Shown piece by piece: positions 1 through 7,579 of a stretch of 18,970 bases of DNA; positions within the stretch are counted from its first letter, which is position 1; the number at the start of each line of letters is the position of its first letter. The notes beneath the pieces are model-generated. The model ran no database searches. It was given only the letters and a program-made list of their open reading frames with translations, and was not told the origin of the DNA. Source of the DNA: JBARCX01 sp049794535 (GTDB lineage: Bacteria; Pseudomonadota; Gammaproteobacteria; Xanthomonadales; Rhodanobacteraceae); NCBI GenBank assembly GCA_049794535.1, contig JBARCX010000331.1, positions 1 through 18,970 of the forward strand, in the 5' to 3' direction. The position numbers and the translations under genes were made by a program.

Positions 1-2011
1 AGGCAAGGGCGTACTGTTCCAGAAATTCGCCGGCATCGACGTGTTCGATATCGAGTTAAACGAGCGTGATCCGGACAAGCTGGTCGACATCATTGCCTCG
101 ATGGAGCCGACCTTCGGTGGCATCAACCTCGAAGACATCAAGGCGCCTGAGTGCTTCATCGTTGAGCGCAAGCTGCGCGAGCGGATGAAAATTCCGGTAT
201 TCCACGATGATCAGCACGGCACTGCGATTATCGTGGGCGCCGCGTTGATCAACGCGCTGGAAGTGGTCGGCAAGAAAATCGAAGACGTGAAGCTGGCGAC
301 GGCCGGTGCTGGTGCGGCGGGTATTGCCTGTCTCGACATGCTGGTGGCGCTGGGCCTGAAGCCGGAGCACATCCTGGCGTATGACCGTGAAGGTGTGCTG
401 TACACCGGTCGCGACCAGATGGATCCGGACAAGCAGCGTTATGCGCGCGATACCGACAAGCGTACGTTGGCCGAGATTGTTGCCGGTACCGATATTTTCC
501 TCGGCCTCTCGGCGGGCGGTGTGCTGAAGTCGGAGATGGTCGCCACGATGGCGGACAAGCCGATCATCCTGGCGCTAGCCAATCCGAATCCGGAGATCTC
601 GCCGGAAGATGCCAAGGCAGTACGCCCGGATTGCATCATCGCGACGGGTCGTTCGGATTATCCGAACCAGGTCAATAACGCGCTGTGCTTTCCCTACATT
701 TTCCGTGGTGCACTGGATGTTGGCGCCACCGGTATCAACGAAGCGATGAAGCTCGCCTGCGTGCGTGCGATCGCCGAGCTGGCGCGGATGGAAGCGGGTG
801 ATCTTGCCGCTGCTTATGGCGGTGATGTACCGACCTTCGGTGCCGACTACCTGATTCCACGCCCGTTCGATCCGCGCCTGCTGGTGATGCTGGCGCCGGC
901 TGTGGCGCAGGCAGCGATGGATTCCGGTGTCGCTGCGCGGCCGATCACCGATATGGACGCATACAAGGAGAAGCTCGGTCAGTTCATCTACCGCACCGGT
1001 CTGCTGATGAAGCCGGTGTATGAGCGCGCCCGTGCCGATCGCAAGCGCGTGGTTTACTCCGAGGGTGAGGAAGAGACCGTATTGCGCGCCGTGCAGACGG
1101 TGATCGACGAGAAGCTGGCGTTCCCGATTTTGATCGGTCGCCCGGACGTGATCGAGACGCGCATCGAGCGGCTTGGCCTGCGCATGCGCGCCGGCGTCGA
1201 TTTCGAGCTGACCAACATCAACGACGATCCGCGCTTCAACGAATACTGGCAGCAGTATCACGCGTTGACCGAGCGTCGTGGCGTGTCGCCGTCAGCGGCG
1301 AAGAACCTCGTGCGCTCGCGTCCCACGCTGATCGCTTCGCTGATGGTGGAGCGTGGCGAAGCCGACGCTCTGATCTGCGGCCTGGTCGGTCGCTTCCATA
1401 AAAAGCTCGGCTACATGCGCAGCGTGATCGGCCTTGACCCGGGCGTGCAGTGCACCTCGGCGATGACGGGCGTGATCAACGATAAGGGCGCCTGGTTCTT
1501 CCTCGACACGCATGTGCAGGTTGATCCCAGCGCCGAACAGATTGCCGAGGCAACGATGCAGGCGTCGTATCGTCTCAAACTCTTCGGCATCGAGCCGAAG
1601 GTCGCCTTGCTGTCGCACTCCAATTTCGGTAGTCACGACAATCCCAGCGCGGCCAAGATGCGTCAGGTGTGGAAGATCCTCAAGATGCGCGCGCCGAAGC
1701 TGGAGCTGGACGGCGAGATGCAGGGCGATACCGCGTGGGACGAGGCATTGCGTCATCGCATGTTCCCCAATACCACGCTGAGCGGTCGCGCCAACCTGTT
1801 CGTGATGCCGAATCTGGATGCGGCCAACATCACCTACAACATGGTCCGAGTGATGACCGATGGCGTGGCGATCGGCCCGATTCTCATGGGCCTGGATAAG
1901 CCGGCGCACATCCTTACCGCGACCTCCAGCGCGCGTCGCGTGGTCAATATGACAGCGGTTGCCGCTGTCGATGCGCAGATTCGTGCTGCGCAGGGCGAGC
2001 GACGCAGTTAA
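1..2011 (+). CDS. maeB: NADP-dependent malic enzyme fused to phosphotransacetylase-like domain, 5' partial
   Basis: Oxidative decarboxylation of malate to pyruvate with reduction of NAD(P)+, in the cytosol. The frame is open to the window edge (first full codon at 2), so the N-terminus, about 90-100 residues judging from the family length of about 760, lies outside; about 669 residues are visible. Visible malic-enzyme motifs are the metal-binding DDQHGTA (206-226), the nucleotide-binding GAGAAG (about 305-322), GLSAGGVLK near 503 and ANPNPEI near 578. From about nt 1040 the protein runs into a second domain starting RKRVVYSEGEEE and ending MTDGVAIGPILMGL, the phosphate acetyltransferase-like module of MaeB-type enzymes. 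In the family this domain is generally not an active Pta but binds acetyl-CoA as an allosteric effector (established knowledge). The stop TAA is at 2009-2011. aceE follows after 178 bases with its own signals. Confidence 0.95.
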   Translation, partial: GKGVLFQKFAGIDVFDIELNERDPDKLVDIIASMEPTFGGINLEDIKAPECFIVERKLRERMKIPVFHDDQHGTAIIVGAALINALEVVGKKIEDVKLATAGAGAAGIACLDMLVALGLKPEHILAYDREGVLYTGRDQMDPDKQRYARDTDKRTLAEIVAGTDIFLGLSAGGVLKSEMVATMADKPIILALANPNPEISPEDAKAVRPDCIIATGRSDYPNQVNNALCFPYIFRGALDVGATGINEAMKLACVRAIAELARMEAGDLAAAYGGDVPTFGADYLIPRPFDPRLLVMLAPAVAQAAMDSGVAARPITDMDAYKEKLGQFIYRTGLLMKPVYERARADRKRVVYSEGEEETVLRAVQTVIDEKLAFPILIGRPDVIETRIERLGLRMRAGVDFELTNINDDPRFNEYWQQYHALTERRGVSPSAAKNLVRSRPTLIASLMVERGEADALICGLVGRFHKKLGYMRSVIGLDPGVQCTSAMTGVINDKGAWFFLDTHVQVDPSAEQIAEATMQASYRLKLFGIEPKVALLSHSNFGSHDNPSAAKMRQVWKILKMRAPKLELDGEMQGDTAWDEALRHRMFPNTTLSGRANLFVMPNLDAANITYNMVRVMTDGVAIGPILMGLDKPAHILTATSSARRVVNMTAVAAVDAQIRAAQGERRS

Positions 2012-2022
2012 GTAACATCGCT

Positions 2023-2043
2023 GCGCCCCGGGTATTGGGGCGT
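2023..2043 (+). terminator. possible weak terminator hairpin after maeB
   Basis: CGCCCC (2024-2029) and GGGGCG (2037-2042) form a 6-bp GC stem with a 7-nt loop, extendable by one G-U pair. It lies 12 bases after the maeB stop. No U-tract follows, so it is at best a weak or factor-assisted terminator. Confidence 0.35.
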
Positions 2044-2079
2044 GGCCATTGGTCCGTGCGCCAGCGAATGGACATCCAT

Positions 2080-2109
2080 TTGGCTCGAACGCGTCACGGC
2101 GGCTAAACT
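2080..2109 (+). promoter_or_regulatory. possible sigma70-like promoter for aceE
   Basis: TTGGCT (2080-2085) and TAAACT (2104-2109), each 4/6 to consensus, are separated by 18 bp. They lie about 80 bases before the aceE start. The position fits a separate aceE transcript between the maeB stop and the structured leader; the call rests on pattern only. Confidence 0.35.
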
Positions 2110-2118
2110 CAGGTGCTC

Positions 2119-2175
2119 ACCCGCCGCATCCCCGACGGCGGGTATCCCACTCAAGCCGGCGCAGTACCGGCGCCG
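2119..2175 (+). promoter_or_regulatory. structured 5' leader of aceE (two GC-rich hairpins)
   Basis: ACCCGCCG (2119-2126) pairs perfectly with CGGCGGGT (2136-2143) around a 9-nt loop. A second hairpin can form as GCCGG (2155-2159) with CCGGC (2167-2171), or alternatively CGGCGC (2157-2162) with GCGCCG (2170-2175). The second lies directly against the Shine-Dalgarno GGAG (2177-2180), so it could affect translation initiation. Whether this is regulatory is inference. Confidence 0.35.
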
Positions 2176-2189
2176 CGGAGACATCATTC

Positions 2190-4883
2190 ATGGATCAGCT
2201 CGACGACATCCTCCATCAGGACATCGACCCCACCGAAACCAACGAATGGGTCGAATCGCTCAACGCGGTCATTAACCATGACGGCACCGAGCGCGCGCAC
2301 TACCTGCTTGAGCGGATGGTCGACTCCACCCGTCGCTCGGGCGGCTACCTGCCGTTCAATCCGACCACCGAATACGTCAACACCATTGCGCCTGGTAACG
2401 AGGCGAAGATGCCTGGCGACGCGGCGATGGAATGGCGTATCCGCACGCTGATCCGCTGGAACGCGATGGCCATGGTGGTTCGCGCGAACCGCAAGCCAGG
2501 TGAGCTCGGCGGCCACATCGCCAGCTTCGCTTCATCGGCGACCCTGTACGACGTGGGTTTCAACCATTTCTGGCGTGCGCCTAGCGCCGATCATCCGGGT
2601 GACCTGGTATTCCACCAGGGCCACTCCAGCCCGGGCATCTATGCGCGTTCCTTCCTTGAAGGCCGCATCGCCGAGGACCAGCTCGACCTGTTCCGTATGG
2701 AAGTAGTCGGCAAGGGCCGTGCGCTGTCGTCCTACCCGCATCCGTGGCTGATGCCGGATTACTGGCAGGTGCCGACCGTATCGATGGGTCTGGGCCCGAT
2801 CCAGGCGATCTACCAGGCACAGTTCTGGAAGTACCTCGAGCATCGCGGCCTGATTCCGAAGTCCGATCGGAAGATCTGGTGCTTCATGGGCGACGGCGAA
2901 ACCGACGAGCCGGAGTCGCTTGGCGCGATCTCGCTGGCCGGCCGCGAGGGCCTGGACAACCTGATCTTCGTGATCAACTGCAACCTGCAGCGCCTGGACG
3001 GTCCGGTGCGCGGCAATGGCAAGATCATCCAGGAGCTGGAAGGTGTGTTCCGTGGCGCCGGCTGGAACGCCCTCAAGGTGGTCTGGGGCAGCTACTGGGA
3101 TCCGCTCCTCGCCCGCGACAGCAAGGGCGTGCTGCGTAAGCTGATGATGGAAACCGTCGACGGCGAATACCAGGCCTGCAAGGCCTTCGGTGGTGCGTAC
3201 ACGCGCGAGCATTTCTTCGGCAAGTATCCGGAGACGCGCGAAATGGTCGCCAACTTGAGCGACGACGATATCTGGCGCCTCAACCGCGGTGGTCATGACC
3301 CGCATAAGGTCTACGCGGCCTACCACCAGGCGGTGAACACCCAGGGCATGCCCACGGTGATCCTGGCCAAGACGGTGAAGGGCTACGGCATGGGCGCGGC
3401 CGGCGAGTCGCAGAACCCGACGCATCAGCAGAAAAAGCTGGACGAAGAAGCCGTGCGCCACTTCCGCGACCGCTTCAACATCCCGGTGCCGGACGACAAG
3501 CTGAAGGATGTGCCGTACTACCACCCGGGCAAAGATTCGCCGGAAGTGCAGTACATGCTCGACCGTCGTAGTGCGCTTGGCGGTGCCTTGCCGCAGCGCC
3601 GTCGTAAAACCGATATACAGCTCAAGGCGCCGGATCTGGGTGCGTTCGAGCAAATCACCAAGGGCACGGGCGATCGCGAAATTTCCACCACCATGGCTCT
3701 CGTGCGTGGCATGAACCTGCTACTGCGCGACAAGCAGATTGGTGAGCGCGTGGTGCCGATCGTCGCCGACGAAGCGCGTACGTTCGGCATGGAAGGCATG
3801 TTCCGGCAGATCGGCATCTACGCGCCGTTCGGCCAGAAATATCGCCCGCAGGATGCCGACCAGCTGCTGTACTACCGCGAAGACCAGAAGGGCCAGGTGC
3901 TGCAGGAAGGCATTTCCGAGGCCGGTGGTATGGCCGCGTGGATGGCTGCGGCGACCAGCTACAGCATCAGCAATCAGCCGATGCTGCCGTTCTTCATCTA
4001 CTACTCGATGTTCGGTTTCCAGCGTATCGGTGACCTGGCATGGGCGGCTGGCGACATGCGTGCACGCGGCTTTCTGGTCGGCGGCACGGCGGGTCGTACC
4101 ACGCTCAATGGCGAAGGCCTGCAGCACGAAGACGGCCATTCGCACTTGTTGGCTGGCGCGATCCCGAACGTGAAGGCATACGACCCGACGTTCTCGTACG
4201 AAGTGGCGGTGATTCTGCAGGACGGCGTGCGCAGCATGTTGCAGGAGCAGGAAGACCACTACTACTACATCACCGTGATGAACGAGAACTACGCTCATCC
4301 GGACATGCCGAAGGGTTGCGAAGACGGCATCATCAAGGGCATGTATCTGTTCAAGGATGCCGGCAAGCCGAAGAAGGGTGAGCCGCGCGTGCAACTGCTC
4401 GGTTCCGGCACCATCCTGCGTGAAGTGATCGCGGCGGCTGAGTTGCTGGAGAAGGATTTCGGCGTTAGCGCCGATATCTGGTCGGTGCCCAGCTTCATCG
4501 AGCTGCGTCGCGATGGTTTCGACGCCGAGCGTTGGAACCGTCTGCATCCGGAAGCCGAACAGCGCGTGCCGTACATCACCGGTTTGCTGCAGGAGCGTAC
4601 GGGTCCGGCGATTGCAGCCACCGACTATGTGCGCGAGTTCGCCGATCAGGTGCGTGCGTTCATGCCCGATGGCATGCGTTACACCGTGCTCGGTACCGAC
4701 GGTTTCGGTCGCTCGGATACTCGCGAGCATCTGCGTGGCTTCTTCGAGGTGGACCGTTACTGGATCGCGCATGCCGCTTTGGCTGCATTGGCGAAGGATG
4801 GCAAGGTCAACGCCAAGGATGTCGCTCGTGCGATCAAGGAATACAAGCTCGATCCGGACAAGCCGAATCCGCTGACGGTCTGA
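2190..4883 (+). CDS. aceE: pyruvate dehydrogenase E1 component, homodimeric type
   Basis: Thiamine-diphosphate-dependent decarboxylation of pyruvate and reductive acetylation of the E2 lipoyl groups in the pyruvate dehydrogenase complex. The protein is 897 residues, matching the family (E. coli AceE 887). The start is ATG at 2190, giving MDQLDDILHQDIDPTETNEW, with GGAG at 2177-2180 and 9-nt spacing. The frame is open further upstream to a TTG at 2049, but that extension has no family resemblance and would cover the leader. The ThDP/Mg motif begins GDGETDEPES at about residue 234 and continues to VINCNLQRLDGP. GHSSPGIYARSFLEGR and the C-terminal transketolase-like part (FGMEGMFRQIGIYAPFGQ, then LGTDGFGRSDTR) are also typical. 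It ends at a strong terminator with a convergent neighbour, so aceF and lpd are not in this operon. Confidence 0.97.
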   Translation: MDQLDDILHQDIDPTETNEWVESLNAVINHDGTERAHYLLERMVDSTRRSGGYLPFNPTTEYVNTIAPGNEAKMPGDAAMEWRIRTLIRWNAMAMVVRANRKPGELGGHIASFASSATLYDVGFNHFWRAPSADHPGDLVFHQGHSSPGIYARSFLEGRIAEDQLDLFRMEVVGKGRALSSYPHPWLMPDYWQVPTVSMGLGPIQAIYQAQFWKYLEHRGLIPKSDRKIWCFMGDGETDEPESLGAISLAGREGLDNLIFVINCNLQRLDGPVRGNGKIIQELEGVFRGAGWNALKVVWGSYWDPLLARDSKGVLRKLMMETVDGEYQACKAFGGAYTREHFFGKYPETREMVANLSDDDIWRLNRGGHDPHKVYAAYHQAVNTQGMPTVILAKTVKGYGMGAAGESQNPTHQQKKLDEEAVRHFRDRFNIPVPDDKLKDVPYYHPGKDSPEVQYMLDRRSALGGALPQRRRKTDIQLKAPDLGAFEQITKGTGDREISTTMALVRGMNLLLRDKQIGERVVPIVADEARTFGMEGMFRQIGIYAPFGQKYRPQDADQLLYYREDQKGQVLQEGISEAGGMAAWMAAATSYSISNQPMLPFFIYYSMFGFQRIGDLAWAAGDMRARGFLVGGTAGRTTLNGEGLQHEDGHSHLLAGAIPNVKAYDPTFSYEVAVILQDGVRSMLQEQEDHYYYITVMNENYAHPDMPKGCEDGIIKGMYLFKDAGKPKKGEPRVQLLGSGTILREVIAAAELLEKDFGVSADIWSVPSFIELRRDGFDAERWNRLHPEAEQRVPYITGLLQERTGPAIAATDYVREFADQVRAFMPDGMRYTVLGTDGFGRSDTREHLRGFFEVDRYWIAHAALAALAKDGKVNAKDVARAIKEYKLDPDKPNPLTV

Positions 4884-4905
4884 TGCAAGGGCATTCCGTG
4901 TAAAC

Positions 4906-4934
4906 AAAAAAACCGCCCTTGTGGCGGTTTTTTT
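4906..4934. terminator. bidirectional intrinsic terminator after aceE
   Basis: Seven A (4906-4912), CCGCC (4913-4917), loop CTTGT, GGCGG (4923-4927), seven T (4928-4934). The stem with its U-tract works for aceE on the plus strand, and the mirror A-tract gives the same for minus-strand transcripts arriving from the ElaB-like gene. This is one of the clearest regulatory structures in the window. Confidence 0.9.
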
Positions 4935-5012
4935 GTGACCGTGACTCATCAGATTTAAGAGATCGAAGTCACTGCCATGTACTAAGTGCACGGTGTCATT
5001 CGATCACCTATT

Positions 5013-5044
5013 TCAAAGCATGATCTCATCAAAGCATGGTCTCA
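5013..5044. repeat. two tandem 16-bp direct repeats at the end of the ElaB-like gene
   Basis: TCAAAGCATGATCTCA (5013-5028) is followed immediately by TCAAAGCATGGTCTCA (5029-5044), 15 of 16 identical. The second copy carries the stop codon of the minus-strand ElaB-like gene (5042-5044). It looks like a local slippage duplication covering the gene's last codon. Confidence 0.8.
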
Positions 5045-5362
5045 ATCTTCGTCGTTGCTGCGGAACGCGCGGCGTAACAGCAGGAAAGCGCCGATGGTGC
5101 CAGCTACGATGGCGACTGTCGCAACGGGATGGCGATTGACATGGCGACGCAGGCGGCGGTACTGATAATTCGCTTCGTCGGCCAAATCCTCAGTGGCGTG
5201 CGAGATTTGTCGACGATAGCCGCGGCCATTCAGGCGCTCGGCTGCAGCGCGTCGGCCACGTGCCAGCCAGCCTTGGGCGGTATCGGTGGCGCCATCGGCA
5301 TACTGGCGTACGCGCTCGCCAAGGTCGTCAAATGAGCGCTCGATGTTGCGGTTCCTAGTCAT
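5042..5362 (-). CDS. ElaB/YqjD/DUF883-like tail-anchored membrane protein
   Basis: A 106-residue, highly charged protein with a single C-terminal membrane segment (about residues 79-96, PVATVAIVAGTIGAFLLL) framed by Arg-rich stretches and ending in an acidic tail. This layout, a helical soluble region followed by an RHP-x-hydrophobic segment-RR anchor, is that of the ElaB/YqjD/DUF883 group, whose E. coli members are inner-membrane proteins reported to bind ribosomes in stationary phase. Family membership is inferred from architecture rather than a diagnostic motif. The start is ATG at 5362, with AGGAG (plus-strand 5369-5373) at 6-nt spacing. It may be transcribed from a promoter in the 94-base gap behind gst. 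Confidence 0.7.
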   Translation of the reverse strand: MTRNRNIERSFDDLGERVRQYADGATDTAQGWLARGRRAAAERLNGRGYRRQISHATEDLADEANYQYRRLRRHVNRHPVATVAIVAGTIGAFLLLRRAFRSNDED

Positions 5363-5382
5363 GGCGAACTCCTGTTGCTCGG

Positions 5383-5406
5383 ACCACTAAATTTGCCAGC
5401 AGTGGT
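5383..5406. repeat. inverted repeat upstream of the ElaB-like gene
   Basis: ACCACT (5383-5388) and AGTGGT (5401-5406) are perfect inverted 6-mers around a 12-nt spacer. They lie between the candidate -10 region (5410-5415) and the gene start, so this could be an operator or a 5' UTR hairpin. Chance is not excluded. Confidence 0.35.
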
Positions 5407-5409
5407 GTG

Positions 5410-5439
5410 ACTAGAGCGTAAACAGCGCATGTGGTGCAA
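5410..5439 (-). promoter_or_regulatory. possible promoter for the ElaB-like gene
   Basis: Read on the minus strand, TTGCAC (5439-5434) and TCTAGT (5415-5410) are spaced 18 bp and lie 48-77 bases before the start. Matches to sigma70 consensus are modest (3/6 and 4/6). The -10 part overlaps the CGCTCTAG motif that recurs upstream of the next two genes. Confidence 0.3.
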
Positions 5440-5456
5440 CTTTGACGCCCACGATT

Positions 5457-6128
5457 TCAGCTGCCAAGCGTATATGCGCCACCTTTCTCTAGCGCACGCT
5501 GATAGGCCGGGCGTGCATGAATATTTTGCAGGAAAGCCCACAGCCGTGGCCGACTGGCATTGAGCCCGCCGCGTGCTGCCGCAGCCTCCAACGGAAAGCT
5601 CAGCGCGATGTCGGCCGCGCCGAAGGCATCGCCAGCGAACCATGCGCTTTTGCTCAGTTCTCCCTCCAGGTAATCGAGATGCAGTGTGATCTGCGGGTCG
5701 ACGAAAGCGTGCTGTACCTTGCCGGCAATCCCACGGGCGATAGGGCGCACAAAAAACGGCGCGGGGGCTGTTGCCACTTTGCGGAATACCAGTTTTAACA
5801 GCAGAGGCGGCATTAGCGAGCCTTCCGCGTAGTGCAGCCAGTAATTGCAGCGCAGTCGTTCCGGCGTGCCATGTGGGGCCATCATGGTGCCGGAGCTGTA
5901 GCGATCAGCCAGATACTCAATGATCGCGCCGGATTCGGCCAACGTGAGCTCACCATCCGTGACCACCGGTGATTTGCCTAGTGGGTGTATGGCTCGTAAC
6001 TCGGGTGGTGCCAGCATCGTTTTTGGATCGCGCTGGTAGCGGCGGATCTCGTAGGGCAGACCGAGTTCTTCCAGCATCCACAAAATGCGCTGTGAGCGCG
6101 AGTTGTTGAGGTGATGCACAACGATCAT
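5457..6128 (-). CDS. glutathione S-transferase family protein (GTT1-like)
   Basis: A 223-residue cytosolic enzyme expected to conjugate glutathione or reduce peroxides. The thioredoxin-fold N-terminal domain starts MIVVHHLNNSRSQRILWMLE, with candidate catalytic serines at 10 and 12. It has the cis-proline motif GKSPVV (51-56) and the glutathione-binding ESGAIIEYL (65-73). The all-helical C-terminal domain carries the GST N-capping-type segment FGAADIALSFPLEAA. The HHLNNSRSQR start is typical of the GTT1-like subgroup. The ATG at 6128 is the only start that preserves the first strand; its Shine-Dalgarno is weak. It lies 74 bases downstream of the exporter gene on the same strand, so co-transcription is possible. 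The true substrate cannot be read from sequence. Confidence 0.9.
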   Translation of the reverse strand: MIVVHHLNNSRSQRILWMLEELGLPYEIRRYQRDPKTMLAPPELRAIHPLGKSPVVTDGELTLAESGAIIEYLADRYSSGTMMAPHGTPERLRCNYWLHYAEGSLMPPLLLKLVFRKVATAPAPFFVRPIARGIAGKVQHAFVDPQITLHLDYLEGELSKSAWFAGDAFGAADIALSFPLEAAAARGGLNASRPRLWAFLQNIHARPAYQRALEKGGAYTLGS

Positions 6129-6202
6129 GGCGCGTTCCAGGTCTAGGCTATTTTTCGTACGAGCAACGCAGAGATGCGTAGCAGACTCTCAAGGTGTAGA
6201 GC

Positions 6203-7471
6203 CTAGAGCGTTTCGGTTCCCTGCGGCGACGTTGGCTCTGGCTCTGCTTGCAGTCGCTGTCGGCTGCGCAGGCTTGGGAACATCGTCATCCATAAGCCCA
6301 CGACCACCAGTGTGCCGATGCCACCAAGCACGGTTGCGCTCACGGCGCCCAGCCATGCGGCGAGCAGGCCGGATTCAAATTCGCCGAGCTGGTTGGATGT
6401 GTTGATGAATATGGCATTCACAGCACTCACGCGGCCACGCATGTCATCGGGTGTATCCAGCTGCACCAGCGCGCCGCGAATAACCATGCTGACCATATCG
6501 AATGCACCGAGCGCAAACAGCGCAAGCATGGATAGCCATAGCGTGGTCGATAGTGCGAATACCAGAGTGGCCACGCCGAAGCCCGCTACCGCGGTGAACA
6601 TGGTCATGCCAACGCGTCGTTGCATGGTGTGATGCGCCAGCCACAGCGACATCAGCAGCGCGCCCACCGCTGGCGCGGCGCGCAGAAGGCCAAGGCCCCA
6701 TGGTCCGGTATGCAAAATGTCCTTGGCGAAGATCGGCAGCAGCGCGGTGGCGCCACCGAGCAGTACTGCGAACAGGTCGAGCGAGATGACGCCCAATACA
6801 TCGGGCCGCCGACGGATGAAATGGACGCCCGCGAACAACGTCTTCAGTGTGGCCGGTTCGCGCCTGGGTGGCGCCTGCTCATAACGTAGTCGGCTCATCA
6901 GCGTGGCTGCGATCAGGTACAGCACACCAGACACCGTGTAGACCACGCCTGGTCCGGCGATATAGAGGAAGCCGCCCAGTGCTGGGCCGATGATCGTCGC
7001 GGCTTGCCCGGCGGAAGCGCTCATGGCCATCGCGCGCGGAAGAATCGCGGGAGGTACCAGCGCAGGAAGCATGGATTGCAGGGCAGGAAACTCGAACGCC
7101 TTGGCGATACCGATGACACACACCAGCGCGAGGATGCCGATTTCGTGGATGTGGTGAGTGAGGGTCAGCGCAGCCAGAATGGCGATCGCGATCCATTCGA
7201 CGATCTGCCCAAGCAACACAATTCGCCGCCGGTCGAACTGGTCCGCGATATGACCCGCCGGCAATGCCAGCAACACAGATGGCACGAATTGCACCAGCCC
7301 GATCAGGCCCAGATCCAGCGCTCGCCCGGTGATCGCGTAGATTTGCCAGCCCACTGCCACCGATAACATCTGGAAGCCAAAGCTGGACGCGCTGCGTGCA
7401 AACCAGAAGGCGACATACGCGCGGTGCTGCAGCAACGAATCCGAGCTGTTGGATGGGTGAGATGGTGGCAT
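6203..7471 (-). CDS. MFS transporter, EntS-like multidrug/siderophore exporter family
   Basis: A 422-residue inner-membrane protein with roughly 12 hydrophobic segments. The loop between helices 2 and 3 carries the major-facilitator motif A variant GHIADQFDRRR (73-83). A conserved segment near the C-terminal half, DDMRGRVSAVNAIFINTSNQ, is typical of the EntS/MFS_3 group, which exports siderophores or drugs by proton antiport. No siderophore synthesis genes are nearby, so the substrate is open. The start MPPSHPSN at 7471 has only a weak GGACAG ribosome site. The stop TAG (6203-6205) lies within the CTAGAGCG repeat upstream of gst. Confidence 0.85.
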   Translation of the reverse strand: MPPSHPSNSSDSLLQHRAYVAFWFARSASSFGFQMLSVAVGWQIYAITGRALDLGLIGLVQFVPSVLLALPAGHIADQFDRRRIVLLGQIVEWIAIAILAALTLTHHIHEIGILALVCVIGIAKAFEFPALQSMLPALVPPAILPRAMAMSASAGQAATIIGPALGGFLYIAGPGVVYTVSGVLYLIAATLMSRLRYEQAPPRREPATLKTLFAGVHFIRRRPDVLGVISLDLFAVLLGGATALLPIFAKDILHTGPWGLGLLRAAPAVGALLMSLWLAHHTMQRRVGMTMFTAVAGFGVATLVFALSTTLWLSMLALFALGAFDMVSMVIRGALVQLDTPDDMRGRVSAVNAIFINTSNQLGEFESGLLAAWLGAVSATVLGGIGTLVVVGLWMTMFPSLRSRQRLQAEPEPTSPQGTETL

Positions 7472-7579
7472 AGCTGTCCGTGGGTTGAGCCGAATACCGA
7501 GCGCGGCCTAGCCCTAAGGCGAAACCACTAGAGCGAAGCGTAGAGCTTATTCAAAGGCCCTACATGGACCGCACTGGAT

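Noticed and set aside
575..1909. Long minus-strand open frames opposite maeB
   Set aside because: They are shadows of the coding frame; composition (His/Arg-rich) and lack of start signals speak against real genes.
2532..3653. Long minus-strand open frame (373 codons) opposite aceE
   Set aside because: It is antisense to a well-supported enzyme, has low-complexity His/Arg/Val-rich translation, no ribosome site and no family motif. It is typical of the mirror frame of GC-rich genes.
3720..4991. Minus-strand open frame (423 codons) running from beyond the aceE terminator into aceE
   Set aside because: It crosses the bidirectional terminator, overlaps aceE antisense and shows no recognisable protein features.
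4961..5005. Inverted repeat GATCGAA (4961-4967) / TTCGATC (4999-5005) as terminator of the ElaB-like gene
   Set aside because: The 31-nt loop is long and there is no U-tract; the strong bidirectional hairpin at 4906-4934 already serves this role.
6129..6202. Terminator between the exporter and gst
   Set aside because: No stable stem followed by a T-run could be found, so read-through from the exporter gene is possible.
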